NCBI GenBank assembly: GCA_945916025.1
Contig: CAMEGD010000032.1
Span: 1 to 13,388 of the forward strand
Length of the DNA stretch: 13,388 nt
Reading direction: 5' to 3'
Source of the DNA: an uncultured Clostridia bacterium
GTDB lineage: Bacteria; Bacillota; Clostridia; Tissierellales; Peptoniphilaceae
Positions 6,576 to 13,388 of this stretch are shown here, one piece after another. Each line of letters starts with the position of its first letter. Position 1 is the stretch's first letter. Under the pieces are notes generated by a model. That model was given only the letters and a program-made list of their open reading frames with translations. It was not told where the DNA came from and ran no database searches. The position numbers and the translations under genes are program-made.

Positions 6576-7187
6576 TTAAACTATTTCTAGTTTTATTTGA
6601 TTTTTGTTAACTTCTAAGGCTTCTTCTTTTTTTACCTTATTATAACAAGACCTACATAGGGGTTCGTACTCACCTTGGGCACCAATAAGGACCCTAGCAT
6701 CCCCTTTTACTTTTCTATGACTTACCCAGGCATCTGTTCCGCACATGGTGCACACTGCATGGTGCTTATTTACATAATCAGCAACAGGCATTAGCTCTTT
6801 TACAATCTCAAAGGCTACCCCATTATAGTCCATATCTAAACCGGCAGTTACAACAGTAACTCCCTTATTTAAAATCTCTGTAATTCCGTCCTTAATTTCT
6901 TCGCTAGTCCCCTGTAAAAACTGAACCTCATCTATACCAATAACTTCATATTTATTAGCCTCAACATCAGAAATAATCTCTGAAATTTCCTTTACACCAC
7001 AAGCATCCATAAAACTTTCATCATGTAGGGTGATCTTGTCTCCCCCTCTTGTGTCTACACAAGGTTTGTAGGTTTCTACCTTATAATTTGCAATTTTGAA
7101 CCTGTTTAGGTCCTTTTTTAAACTAGAAGTCTTCCCAGAAAACATAGAACCTGTATGAATTATTAACTTTCCCTTATATTGATGCAT
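6576..7187 (-). CDS. tdk: Thymidine kinase (type II, zinc-containing)
   Basis: The enzyme phosphorylates thymidine to dTMP with ATP in the salvage pathway. The 203-residue product has the P-loop GSMFSGKT (13-20), the IDEVQF motif (85-90) with likely catalytic Glu87, a lasso region with the YEPLCRSCY sequence, and two zinc-binding Cys pairs (Cys146/149 and Cys178/181). Length and motif order are normal for the family. The ATG at 7187 is preferred over an upstream in-frame GTG at 7202 because GGAGG lies between them, 6 bases before the ATG. The gene is monocistronic, convergent with the Fe-S gene and divergent from the DUF4349-like gene. Nothing suggests a link to either neighbour. Confidence 0.96.
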   Translation of the reverse strand: MHQYKGKLIIHTGSMFSGKTSSLKKDLNRFKIANYKVETYKPCVDTRGGDKITLHDESFMDACGVKEISEIISDVEANKYEVIGIDEVQFLQGTSEEIKDGITEILNKGVTVVTAGLDMDYNGVAFEIVKELMPVADYVNKHHAVCTMCGTDAWVSHRKVKGDARVLIGAQGEYEPLCRSCYNKVKKEEALEVNKNQIKLEIV

Positions 7188-7206
7188 AATAAACCTCCAC
7201 ACTACA

Positions 7207-7234
7207 ATTATAAAATCTTTAAATAATTATTCAA
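7207..7234 (-). promoter_or_regulatory. tdk promoter
   Basis: On the minus strand TTGAAT (7229-7234) is followed after 16 bases by a perfect TATAAT (7207-7212). Transcription would start near 7200, leaving a very short leader that begins almost at the GGAGG ribosome binding site. Confidence 0.7.
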
Positions 7235-7264
7235 GACTTGTAAAAAATAATCTCATGTGATATT

Positions 7265-7286
7265 AGTTACAAATAGTTACAGTTAC
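7265..7286. repeat. three direct copies of AGTTAC between divergent genes
   Basis: AGTTAC occurs at 7265-7270, 7275-7280 and 7281-7286. The first two are 10 bp apart, one helical turn; the third abuts the second. They lie upstream of both the tdk promoter and the lipoprotein promoter, where a regulator could act. No known regulator motif is recognised. Confidence 0.4.
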
Positions 7287-7318
7287 TAAATATATATTTT
7301 CAAATTTATAAATAGGGC

Positions 7319-7324
7319 TATAAT
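7319..7324 (+). promoter_or_regulatory. -10 box of the DUF4349-like lipoprotein gene
   Basis: A perfect TATAAT lies 22 bases before the ATG at 7346, with AAGGTG between. No good -35 is seen at 16-18 bases (ATTTTC at 7296-7301), which fits a weak or activator-dependent promoter; the AGTTAC repeats are just upstream. Confidence 0.45.
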
Positions 7325-7345
7325 AGGAGAAAAGAAGGTGATTAA

Positions 7346-8257
7346 ATGAAAAATCTAAAAATTATTGGACTCTTTAGTTTGCTAATCCTTTTAATTGGAT
7401 GTGGAGCCTCTAACACATCTAAATATGCTTCTCATGAAGTAGTGGAAACAGAAATGCCAGCAGAAATTGCTATAGTAGAAGATGGCAAATATGAAGAATC
7501 TTCTAATACAAACTTAATAGTAAATCCTGAAGACAGAAAAATAATTGTATCTTATTACCTTGACTTTGATACTGAAAACCTAGACCAGGGAATCCAGGAA
7601 ATAAATTCTCTAGTTAAATCTACAAAGGGTTATTCTTCCTCAATGAACGTGTCTTCCACTGGTAATAGGAGACTAGACATAACTCTCCATATTCCAAAAG
7701 ACCAAGTAGATACATTTATAAATTCCCTTACAAATTCAGAAAATCTAAACCTCCTAAATAAGTCCATGTCTAGTGAAGATATGACTAGCCATTACTTAGA
7801 TACAGATCTAAGACTTAAGTCTTTAAGAAAAAAATTAGATAGGTTAAATGAACTAAAAACTCTAGAAAGCAGTCTAGACCAAATCCTTGCATTAGAAAAT
7901 GAAATTACAAATACAATATTTGAAATCGAAAGTTTAGAAGGTGATCTAAACTCCATAGACTCAAGGATTGATTACACCCAAATAAGTATTAGTATTAGTG
8001 AAATTGGACTAGGAGGAGCTGAGCCAACTAGACTTTCCTTTGGGCAAAGATTGGAAGATGCCTTTGGAGATTCCTTCAAAAGTTTCTCCAATAGTTTACA
8101 AGATTTTATTATACTTCTAGTGTATTTGTTACCGTATATTTTCTTGTTACTGGTATTTATGGGTATAGTGAAGTTTGTAATAAGTAAAGTACCTAGAAAG
8201 TTTGGAAGAAAAGAAAGATTTTTTAAAAAAGACAAAGATGAAAAATTAGAGAAATAA
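7346..8257 (+). CDS. DUF4349-like membrane-anchored lipoprotein
   Basis: The 303-residue protein begins with a lipoprotein signal (hydrophobic 5-18, LIGC lipobox, Cys19). A linker follows, then a globular part at about 66-225 with the order usual for DUF4349 proteins: a beta segment, a helix with a TKGYSSS-type turn (93-99), LDITLHIPKDQVDTF (110-124), MSSEDMTSHYLDTDLRL (141-157) and an amphipathic, probably coiled-coil stretch (155-207) ending in a TQISISI strand. A second membrane helix lies at about 254-279 with a strongly basic tail (284-303). Such proteins would be held by a lipid at one end and a helix at the other, with the coiled coil outside the cell. The family's biochemical function is not known to me. 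AGAAGG precedes the ATG. The cupin gene follows after 68 bp with no clear terminator. Confidence 0.8.
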   Translation: MKNLKIIGLFSLLILLIGCGASNTSKYASHEVVETEMPAEIAIVEDGKYEESSNTNLIVNPEDRKIIVSYYLDFDTENLDQGIQEINSLVKSTKGYSSSMNVSSTGNRRLDITLHIPKDQVDTFINSLTNSENLNLLNKSMSSEDMTSHYLDTDLRLKSLRKKLDRLNELKTLESSLDQILALENEITNTIFEIESLEGDLNSIDSRIDYTQISISISEIGLGGAEPTRLSFGQRLEDAFGDSFKSFSNSLQDFIILLVYLLPYIFLLLVFMGIVKFVISKVPRKFGRKERFFKKDKDEKLEK

Positions 8258-8325
8258 GTGTTTTTCATTCATATAAGTCTCCATTTTGGGTAAGTAGTTA
8301 ATAAGAAATTTAAAGGAGATTTTTT

Positions 8326-8616
8326 ATGAAAAAGTTTACTGGATCAACAGATATAGAAAGATATGAGCACCTAATAGATAACGAGAATTTACAAGTTACT
8401 CACCTAAAATTTATGAAAGGTGAAGTCTTAGAAACCCATGACCATCCTTGGGATGTGGTAGTAGTTATCTACAAGGGCCAAATTGAATTTACAGGTTCAA
8501 ATGGTACAGAAAATATTGTACCTGGAGATATAATAAGATTAGAAAAGGGCGAACCTCACAAGTTAGTAGCCCTAGATGATGCAGATCTAATGGTTGTAAA
8601 ATCTAAATTAGCATAG
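8326..8616 (+). CDS. Small single-domain cupin protein
   Basis: This 96-residue protein is a minimal cupin_2 barrel. The first cupin motif is present as GEVLETHDHPWD (32-43) with metal-ligand His38 and His40, but the usual Glu three or four residues later is hydrophobic; Asp43 could stand in. The second motif is VPGDIIRLEKGEPH (65-78) with the third His, His78. It probably binds a divalent metal, but no substrate can be inferred: such proteins range from sugar isomerases to sensors. AAGGAGA precedes the ATG at a good distance. The gene follows the DUF4349-like gene on the same strand and ends in a strong terminator, so co-transcription is plausible. Confidence 0.85.
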   Translation: MKKFTGSTDIERYEHLIDNENLQVTHLKFMKGEVLETHDHPWDVVVVIYKGQIEFTGSNGTENIVPGDIIRLEKGEPHKLVALDDADLMVVKSKLA

Positions 8617-8617
8617 G

Positions 8618-8641
8618 AAAAGGCAGGATAACCTGCCTTTT
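8618..8641. terminator. bidirectional terminator, cupin and 117-residue protein genes
   Basis: A perfect 10-bp stem AAAAGGCAGG/CCTGCCTTTT (8618-8627 with 8632-8641) has an ATAA loop. T-runs follow on both strands, and the hairpin touches the stop of the convergent minus-strand gene at 8641. Confidence 0.9.
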
Positions 8642-8994
8642 TAAATGTCTTGATATAGTAGCCCCTTACTTGTACTGTTAAATACAAGTCTTCCCTTTCT
8701 CACATAGGGAAATCTAAATTCTAAGTCCCATTCTGGGTAGAGTTTTTTTACCATTAGAGAATCCATCATAATGTAGGCTACAAAATTTATATAATTATCC
8801 TTTTCTACTGGATGGTCAGATTTTATATATAATTCATTTCCAACCTTTTCTACAATTAACTTATCTTCTTCCCTGGCTTCTTGTAAATTAGCCTCTTGCA
8901 TTGGTCCACTTGGAGAAGATATTTCACTAGTTCCATCCAAGCTTATTAAAATTTCCTTGGTATCTTTACTAATATAAAATTTTATTTTCCTCAT
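8641..8994 (-). CDS. Hypothetical protein, 117 residues, family not recognised
   Basis: I do not recognise this protein. It is soluble, without signal peptide, membrane helix or Cys residues. The first half alternates short beta-like strands (KIKFYIS, EILISLD) with an acidic segment (about 33-45). The second half is richer in aromatics: YINFVAYIMMDSLMVKKLYPEWDLEFRFPY (68-97), then a KGRLVFNSTSKG stretch. An all-beta or alpha/beta single domain is likely. GAAGGG lies upstream of the ATG at 8994, and a TTGACT at 9051-9056 on the minus strand is a plausible -35. The gene is flanked by convergent and divergent promoters, so it is its own transcription unit. Coding status rests on frame length, start signals and a shared terminator. 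Confidence 0.7.
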   Translation of the reverse strand: MRKIKFYISKDTKEILISLDGTSEISSPSGPMQEANLQEAREEDKLIVEKVGNELYIKSDHPVEKDNYINFVAYIMMDSLMVKKLYPEWDLEFRFPYVRKGRLVFNSTSKGLLYQDI

Positions 8995-9050
8995 TTTATA
9001 TTCCCTTCTTCTTGTTTATTAAATTATTTATTATTAAGATATACCCATAT

Positions 9051-9056
9051 AGTCAA
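9051..9056 (-). promoter_or_regulatory. -35 box of the 117-residue protein gene
   Basis: TTGACT on the minus strand is followed 17-18 bases later by TAATAAT, a moderate -10, about 30 bases before the gene's ribosome binding site. The pairing is reasonable but not strong. Confidence 0.45.
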
Positions 9057-9074
9057 TATTTACCTTACAAGGCT

Positions 9075-9102
9075 TTAACATTTTACTTAATTAATATATA
9101 AT
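9075..9102 (+). promoter_or_regulatory. promoter of the MATE gene
   Basis: TTAACA (9075-9080) and TATAAT (9097-9102) are separated by 16 bases, giving a start near 9109 and a leader of about 34 bases. A second TATAAT at 9124-9129 sits too close to the ribosome binding site to be the main one. Confidence 0.6.
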
Positions 9103-9142
9103 TATAAAGTTAAAGTGTTTTTTTATAATACAAGGAGGTTTT

Positions 9143-10519
9143 ATGAAAAAAGTTGATAAGTCTTTTATAACTAGCGGCAATATTAATAGTGTAATTTTTA
9201 CAATTGCTATTCCTTTAATGCTAAATAATATTGTCAGGACTCTGTACAATCTAACTGATGGGCTCTTTGTTGCCCAACTTTCAGCTGAAGATTTTGCTGC
9301 AACAGCCTTTGTATGGCCTCTAAATTCCTTTTTTATTTCCATAGGCATCGGTATAGGAATTGGAGCTACTGCTTTAATATCCCAAAACCTAGGTGCTAAT
9401 CGTATAAAGAAGGCTAGTAATTATGCTTCTAATGCAATATTGATGATTTTTTCCATAGGTTTTTTTGCTTCCGTCTTAGGATATTTACTTGCACCTATTT
9501 TAGTAAGGCTTATGGGAGCTGAAGGAATTTTTCTGGATAAATCTATTACTTATTTAAAGATAAATTTTGTTGGTCTTATTTTTGATTTTGGATTTTTTGG
9601 ATACCAAGCTATATTAAACGCCCAAGGTTCTACAAGGTCTATTACAATGATGAGTATCATTTCCTCCCTTGTAAATGTAATTTTAGATCCAATTTTTATT
9701 TTCCATAGGATTCCATTTATTAATCTTCCTGGACTTGATTTGGGAATTGCTGGCGCTGCCTGGGCTACTGTTATTTCTAAGATTGTCCTTTTGATGTTGG
9801 CCTTTGTTGAAATAAATAGAAACTCTGATGTAAGGGTTAATTATTCTCTATCGATTTTTGAGTTTGATGCAGTAAAGAATATTCTAAAAATTGGTATGCC
9901 TTCTGCTCTTGGAGTTGGTGGTTCTTCCCTTGGCTTTAGTGTTATGAACTCATTTATCCAATCTTATGGCACAAATACTCTAGCAGCCTTTTCAATTGGA
10001 AATAGAATTACTGACTTAGTTATGCAGCCTCAAATGGGTATAGGAACTGGTCTAACTTCTATCATTGGACAAAATGTAGGAGCACAGAATTTTAAGAGAA
10101 TAAGGGATATTTTTAATAGGACAATCCTTATTATTCTAGGGTTTTCAACTATTTCATCAGTTTTAATAATATTATTTGACAATTCCTTACTTAACTTGTT
10201 TATTAAGGAAGGCTCAGACCCTGTCCTTTGGGACCTAGCATCTGAGTATTTAGTTTATTCAGCCTTTATAATCTTTTTCATGGGACTTTTCTCTGCCTTA
10301 AATGGATTCTTCCAAGGAGTTGGAAAGACAAAATATTCAATGTATATGAGTATTGGAAGGCTTTGGCTACTAAGAATACCTATGATTTGGGCTTTTTCTA
10401 CTTTTAGTGGAATTGGGCCTAGTGGGATATGGATTTCAATGCTGCTGTCAAATATGTTTACAGTATTGTGGGGACTTTTTGTCTACAAGAAATTGGATAT
10501 TGAATATATTCTAAATTAA
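9143..10519 (+). CDS. MATE-family multidrug/sodium antiporter
   Basis: The 458-residue protein has about twelve membrane helices in two homologous halves. The N-terminus shows the typical MATE pattern: a short polar lead, a Pro-containing first helix (FTIAIPLMLNNIVRTLYNLTDGLFVAQL, roughly 19-46), and GATALISQNLGANR (roughly 74-87). The second half repeats it (GMPSALGVGGSSLGFSVMNSFI; GLTSIIGQNVGAQN). Length is normal. MATE proteins expel cationic drugs or metabolites in exchange for sodium or protons; the substrate cannot be told here, and it is closer to the NorM/DinF-like bacterial type than to flippases. AAGGAGG precedes the ATG. The NAD kinase gene follows after 70 bp without an evident terminator, so the two are likely co-transcribed, with no obvious functional link. 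Confidence 0.93.
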   Translation: MKKVDKSFITSGNINSVIFTIAIPLMLNNIVRTLYNLTDGLFVAQLSAEDFAATAFVWPLNSFFISIGIGIGIGATALISQNLGANRIKKASNYASNAILMIFSIGFFASVLGYLLAPILVRLMGAEGIFLDKSITYLKINFVGLIFDFGFFGYQAILNAQGSTRSITMMSIISSLVNVILDPIFIFHRIPFINLPGLDLGIAGAAWATVISKIVLLMLAFVEINRNSDVRVNYSLSIFEFDAVKNILKIGMPSALGVGGSSLGFSVMNSFIQSYGTNTLAAFSIGNRITDLVMQPQMGIGTGLTSIIGQNVGAQNFKRIRDIFNRTILIILGFSTISSVLIILFDNSLLNLFIKEGSDPVLWDLASEYLVYSAFIIFFMGLFSALNGFFQGVGKTKYSMYMSIGRLWLLRIPMIWAFSTFSGIGPSGIWISMLLSNMFTVLWGLFVYKKLDIEYILN

Positions 10520-10589
10520 TTAGGGTATATAGGTATAAACACATAGACAGAATCTACTAACAAAGGTAGTGACTATAGAAAGGTATATT

Positions 10590-11393
10590 ATGAAGAAGAA
10601 TTTGATTAATGTAGTTTCAAATACAAACTTTGAGACTAGAAGGGTCAAGGCAGAACTTATCGAAAAACTTCATTCTCGAGGCTTCAATGTTTCTAAGGGA
10701 TTTGATAATGATGCTGAACTTACAATTTCAATAGGAGGAGATGGGGCCTTCTTAAAGGCTGTCCACAACAACAGGTTTCCAAAGATGCCAATAGTAGGCA
10801 TAAATACTGGAACTCTAGGCTTTTTCCAGGAAATTGACCCTGACAAAATGGATGAATACTTAGATTTGTATGAAAAAAAAGAATATGAAGTTGAAGAAAC
10901 TCCCCTTCTTAAGGCAGAGGTCTTTACTAAAAACAAAAAATTTATCCTCTATAGTGTAAATGAAATCGTCCTAAAGGGAAGAAATTCCAAGATTATTCAA
11001 ATGGATGTCCTAATAGACGGAAATCATTTACAATCTTTTGCAGGAGACGGTATGATGGTGTCTAGTCCTTTAGGTAGTACAGCCTACAATTTTTCTCTTG
11101 GTGGAGCTATAATTTATTCTAACTTAAGCTCCCTTCAACTAACCCCTATAGCACCTTTAAATTCCAAGGCCTATAGGTCCTTATCTTCTAGTTTAGTGGT
11201 TCCAGGAGATATAAAAATACTCCTAAAACCAACTTCTAGGTACAAGAACCACTCTCTAATTGTAGTAGATGGTACGGAAAAAGAGTACTGGGACTTACTT
11301 AAGGTGGAAATTACCATGTCCCATAAGAGAATAAAGAGAATTTTGTTTAAAAAAGACTTTTATTGGCACAATCTTAAGGATAAGTTTTTGTAA
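10590..11393 (+). CDS. nadK: NAD kinase
   Basis: The enzyme makes NADP from NAD with ATP (or polyphosphate in some members). The product has 267 residues, matching the short Firmicute type. Motifs are GGDG (49-52, catalytic Asp51), GINTGTLGF (70-78), the NE dipeptide (124-125), the central GDGMMVSSPLGSTAY (152-166) and LTPIAP (184-189). The residue after GGDG is Ala, where Thr is usual. The ATG at 10590 is preferred over an in-frame GTG at 10569 because AAAGG lies 7 bases upstream of the ATG. The gene ends at a clear terminator and is probably the second gene of a MATE-nadK transcript. With polyphosphate phosphotransferase broken elsewhere in the window, whether this enzyme uses polyphosphate would be of interest, but nothing in the sequence decides it. 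Confidence 0.95.
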   Translation: MKKNLINVVSNTNFETRRVKAELIEKLHSRGFNVSKGFDNDAELTISIGGDGAFLKAVHNNRFPKMPIVGINTGTLGFFQEIDPDKMDEYLDLYEKKEYEVEETPLLKAEVFTKNKKFILYSVNEIVLKGRNSKIIQMDVLIDGNHLQSFAGDGMMVSSPLGSTAYNFSLGGAIIYSNLSSLQLTPIAPLNSKAYRSLSSSLVVPGDIKILLKPTSRYKNHSLIVVDGTEKEYWDLLKVEITMSHKRIKRILFKKDFYWHNLKDKFL

Positions 11394-11411
11394 AAATAAG
11401 CATACAAATGT

Positions 11412-11440
11412 GCCCTAAATTTTTTTAGGGCCATTTTTTA
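11412..11440 (+). terminator. intrinsic terminator after nadK
   Basis: GCCCTAAA (11412-11419) pairs with TTTAGGGC (11424-11431) around a TTTT loop, followed by CATTTTTTATT. It lies 18 bases after the nadK stop. Confidence 0.9.
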
Positions 11441-11449
11441 TTGAGTAAT

Positions 11450-11504
11450 CAACAGGGTACCCGGGTACCAACCCGATGGTTTAGCATCGTGGAAGGGTGG
11501 GGTT
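11450..11504. repeat. GC-rich palindromic element between convergent genes
   Basis: By hand count about 59% of these bases are G or C, against a very AT-rich background. It contains the perfect 14-bp palindrome GGTACCCGGGTACC (11456-11469), then a CGATG/CATCG hairpin (11474-11478 with 11485-11489), then a G-rich run ending GGAAGGGTGGGGTTC. An outer AACC/GGTT pairing could enclose the second hairpin. It lies after the nadK terminator and immediately before the stop of the convergent lipoprotein gene. It may be a structured 3' end of the lipoprotein mRNA, a dispersed repeat or a remnant of inserted DNA; no known RNA family is recognised. Confidence 0.6.
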
Positions 11505-11505
11505 C

Positions 11506-12597
11506 TTATTCTAATAAAGTTTTTAATAATTCATCTTCACTTAAATAAGGAAAGTCTTGTTTTAGATGTGGAAGTCCACTTTCTAAATAATCATCGTAGA
11601 ATATGCCTTCTTCTTCAGGTCCCTTTTCATTATTAAAAACTAAGGTTCCTTTTTCTAAGATCTCGTTTCTAAGAGCTATATACCTTTCTAAACTAGATTC
11701 CTCCTCAACAGGTTCCTCCAAAGTAAATAATGGGTCTTTTATAGTTGGAATATACCTATCAAAGATATTAGTAGTAAAGTAATTACTGTCCATATTATCT
11801 CCACTTTCAAAGTCTAGGTTTGTCACTCGTTTAATTCCTTCAAAGGTACGACTAGTAGCCTCTCCGTAAGGTTTATTCACTAGACCAAAGGCTGTTTCAC
11901 TTGTATGCATGGTATCAGTAGCTTCTACTAAATATAAGATTTTAGAACCTTGCCTATCTATTAGCCCAATGTCTAAAAAGTTATGGTAATCTCCCATTTC
12001 ATAGTAACCAGAAACATACCTGTAAATTGGTATAGGATTTTCATTTCCTTCTACAAAGGTATAGACTAATACATTAGACTCTTCCCCTTCAATAACAGGA
12101 TGGTCAAATAACAAAACCAACTCTGGAGTATCGTCAAGGTCCAAATCGTTTATAAAGGCCTTTCTCAAATTAAAGGGACTTATAGGTGGGTAGGTTCCCA
12201 TGTGTTCATAAGTGTTAAACTGAGTTTCGTAGAAGGTTTTTAGTTTTAAATATTCTTTAAAATAAGCTTTTTTGTAGCCTTCTAAATTTTCCCTTCCTTC
12301 CCAGTTTATATTTATTTTTTCATTTAATTGACTTTGTACATCTGCATTTAAGAAGGACATTTCTGGAGTAATACCTTTAAAGTCTTTTATTTCATAAATC
12401 TCCTTGTAGTCCTTTACAAGTATCTCTTGTGTAGGCTCTTCTTCAATATCTTCTTCTCCTTCTTCTATTGGTAAATCTTCAGTATTATCAGTTTCTTCTT
12501 GCCCTGTTTTCTCTGGTGGACTAAACTGTGAATTTTGGTTACAGCCCACTAATAAAGCTAAGAATAATACAAAAATAGTGATTTTTAGTTTTTTCAT
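11506..12597 (-). CDS. Secreted lipoprotein with acidic linker and DxDxD motif
   Basis: The 363-residue product has a lipoprotein signal (KK at 2-3, hydrophobic 6-17, LLVGC lipobox with Cys19). A very acidic, low-complexity linker rich in Glu (about 29-58) keeps the main domain away from the membrane. The folded part (about 60-360) contains FINDLDLDDTPELVLLFD (148-165), resembling the Asp-rich calcium-binding loops (DxDxDxxxE) of EF-hand-like or FG-GAP-type repeats; one copy is clear. Aromatic-rich segments (GYYEMGDYHNF) follow. I do not recognise a named family beyond these hints; it resembles uncharacterised Firmicute lipoproteins. AAGGAGG lies close before the ATG at 12597. The penicillin-binding protein gene upstream ends in a strong terminator, so this gene likely has its own promoter. 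Confidence 0.82.
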   Translation of the reverse strand: MKKLKITIFVLFLALLVGCNQNSQFSPPEKTGQEETDNTEDLPIEEGEEDIEEEPTQEILVKDYKEIYEIKDFKGITPEMSFLNADVQSQLNEKININWEGRENLEGYKKAYFKEYLKLKTFYETQFNTYEHMGTYPPISPFNLRKAFINDLDLDDTPELVLLFDHPVIEGEESNVLVYTFVEGNENPIPIYRYVSGYYEMGDYHNFLDIGLIDRQGSKILYLVEATDTMHTSETAFGLVNKPYGEATSRTFEGIKRVTNLDFESGDNMDSNYFTTNIFDRYIPTIKDPLFTLEEPVEEESSLERYIALRNEILEKGTLVFNNEKGPEEEGIFYDDYLESGLPHLKQDFPYLSEDELLKTLLE

Positions 12598-12663
12598 TTC
12601 AGCCTCCTTGATGTTAATATGCCCACTATTTTTTAAGAAATTAAATGAAGTCTACATGAAAAA

Positions 12664-12691
12664 AAGTACCAGTTCCGAAAAACTAGTACCT
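12664..12691 (-). terminator. intrinsic terminator after the penicillin-binding protein gene
   Basis: An 11-bp stem with G-T pairs (12664-12674 with 12681-12691) has a 6-base loop and, on the minus strand, leads into a run of seven T. It starts 6 bases after the stop at 12697. Confidence 0.9.
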
Positions 12692-12696
12692 TCGTC

Positions 12697-13388
12697 TTAA
12701 TTATTTATATTGTTTAAAGTTGAGATTATTAAGTCTCTTCCGATTGGAGCTGCCACTGTTCCTCCACTTCCCCCTTGCTCTACAATTACTGCTACAGCAA
12801 CCTGAGGGTCTTCTGCAGGAGCAAATCCAATGTACCAAGCATGGGTATTTCCAGTTTCGTTTTCAGATGTTCCTGTCTTAGATGCAACTTGAACATTTCT
12901 AATTTGGGCTTGGGTACCTGTTCCTGAATTAGTGGTATCTACCATTAGGTCCTTAATTTCCTTTGCAATTTCAGGACTAATAGCTTCTCCTAGAACTTGG
13001 GGTTGGGTCTTTTTAACTATCCCTTGGTCCTTATTTAATATCTCATTTACCAAATATGGCTTCATTATCTTTCCTTGGTTTGCTATTGCGCTGGCAGTTA
13101 AGGCCATTTCCAAAGGAGTTGCTAAAACTCTACCTTGGCCTATGGCTGATGCTGATACCTGGTTTTTAGTAGTATCTGAGTTGTAGTTTAAGGTTGATAT
13201 AGAAACTGGAAGTTCCATAGGAATTTCCTTTTCAAACATAAATCTACTTGCTACACTAGCAAAGGAGGTCATACCTACATCTTGAATTTTTTCTACATAA
13301 TAGGTATTCAAACTCTTTGTAAAGGCTTCCTGAATTCCAATATTTCCATACTCATACTTTGTAGCATCCTTGTATTCATAGCCATCTA
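12697..13388 (-). CDS. Class B penicillin-binding protein, C-terminal part
   Basis: The frame is open through the window edge, so only about the last 230 residues are seen. They form the second half of a transpeptidase domain. The SxN motif is Ser-Leu-Asn at 13306-13314. The KTG motif is in ASKTGTSE (codons at 12871-12879), followed by HAWYIGFAPAEDPQVAVAV, typical of peptidoglycan transpeptidases of the PbpA/FtsI group. The SxxK serine lies outside the window. The ATPLEMALTASAIANQG segment is the usual helix between SxN and KTG. The protein should be anchored outside the membrane by an N-terminal helix and cross-link peptidoglycan. The tail ends soon after the domain, with no PASTA repeats. 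The PbpA-like assignment is a family-level guess; a class A enzyme is not excluded without the N-terminus. Confidence 0.9.
   Translation of the reverse strand, partial: DGYEYKDATKYEYGNIGIQEAFTKSLNTYYVEKIQDVGMTSFASVASRFMFEKEIPMELPVSISTLNYNSDTTKNQVSASAIGQGRVLATPLEMALTASAIANQGKIMKPYLVNEILNKDQGIVKKTQPQVLGEAISPEIAKEIKDLMVDTTNSGTGTQAQIRNVQVASKTGTSENETGNTHAWYIGFAPAEDPQVAVAVIVEQGGSGGTVAAPIGRDLIISTLNNINN

Noticed and set aside
7972..8268. Open frame on the minus strand inside the DUF4349-like gene
   Set aside because: It is antisense to the coding sequence of a clear lipoprotein and has no start signals of its own.
11456..11469. Vector polylinker contamination (adjacent KpnI and SmaI-type sites)
   Set aside because: The sites form a symmetric palindrome and the flanks are not a cloning-vector sequence I recognise; the region reads continuously from nadK to the lipoprotein gene.
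11490..11504. T-box-like sequence (GGAAGGGTGGGGTTC)
   Set aside because: It only loosely resembles the T-box AGGGTGGnACC core, lacks a specifier stem and has no downstream gene on the plus strand.
1..13388. CRISPR array, phage region or transposase
   Set aside because: No regularly spaced repeats, phage structural genes or transposase motifs were found on either strand; the only repeats are short palindromes and the AGTTAC trio.

Overview
The window is AT-rich chromosomal DNA with AAGGAGG-type ribosome binding sites, sigma-A-like promoters and short intrinsic terminators. Gene content (tyrosine phenol-lyase, an 11-helix NSS amino-acid symporter, a CD1871A-type CXXC mini-protein beside a NapH-like Fe-S membrane protein, a short NAD kinase, lipobox lipoproteins) points to an anaerobic, amino-acid-fermenting Gram-positive of the Clostridia/Tissierellia type, perhaps a Peptoniphilaceae-like coccus. 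The genus cannot be fixed from this sequence. I see no rRNA, tRNA, CRISPR array, phage gene or transposase.

Layout. (1) 3-728, minus: a CPBP-like membrane protein that has lost the usual protease residues. (2) 841-3688, minus: a tyrosine-use pair, tyrosine phenol-lyase (tpl) then a sodium-coupled amino-acid transporter. Tpl has a near-consensus promoter, a terminator-like hairpin separates the two genes, and another follows the transporter. (3) 3978-5455, minus: a decayed tandem-PPK2 polyphosphate:AMP phosphotransferase gene with a frameshift and in-frame stops, including one in its first Walker A motif. (4) 5531-6500, plus: a 44-residue CXXC protein not covered by long-ORF calling, overlapping a polytopic Fe-S protein. 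(5) 6576-7187, minus: thymidine kinase, convergent with the Fe-S gene. (6) 7346-8616, plus: a DUF4349-like lipoprotein and a small cupin. (7) 8641-8994, minus: an unrecognised 117-residue protein. (8) 9143-11393, plus: a MATE exporter and NAD kinase, probably co-transcribed. (9) 11506-12597, minus: an acidic-linker lipoprotein. (10) 12697 to the window end, minus: the C-terminal part of a class B penicillin-binding protein.

How the genes work together. The clearest module is tyrosine uptake plus cleavage to phenol, pyruvate and ammonium. The second is the mini-protein/Fe-S pair, probably a membrane redox unit of unknown substrate and the best candidate here for an undescribed system. The rest is mostly housekeeping (thymidine salvage, NADP supply, cell wall synthesis) mixed with envelope proteins of unknown role. 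A GC-rich palindromic patch at about 11450-11504 is the most out-of-place non-coding DNA.
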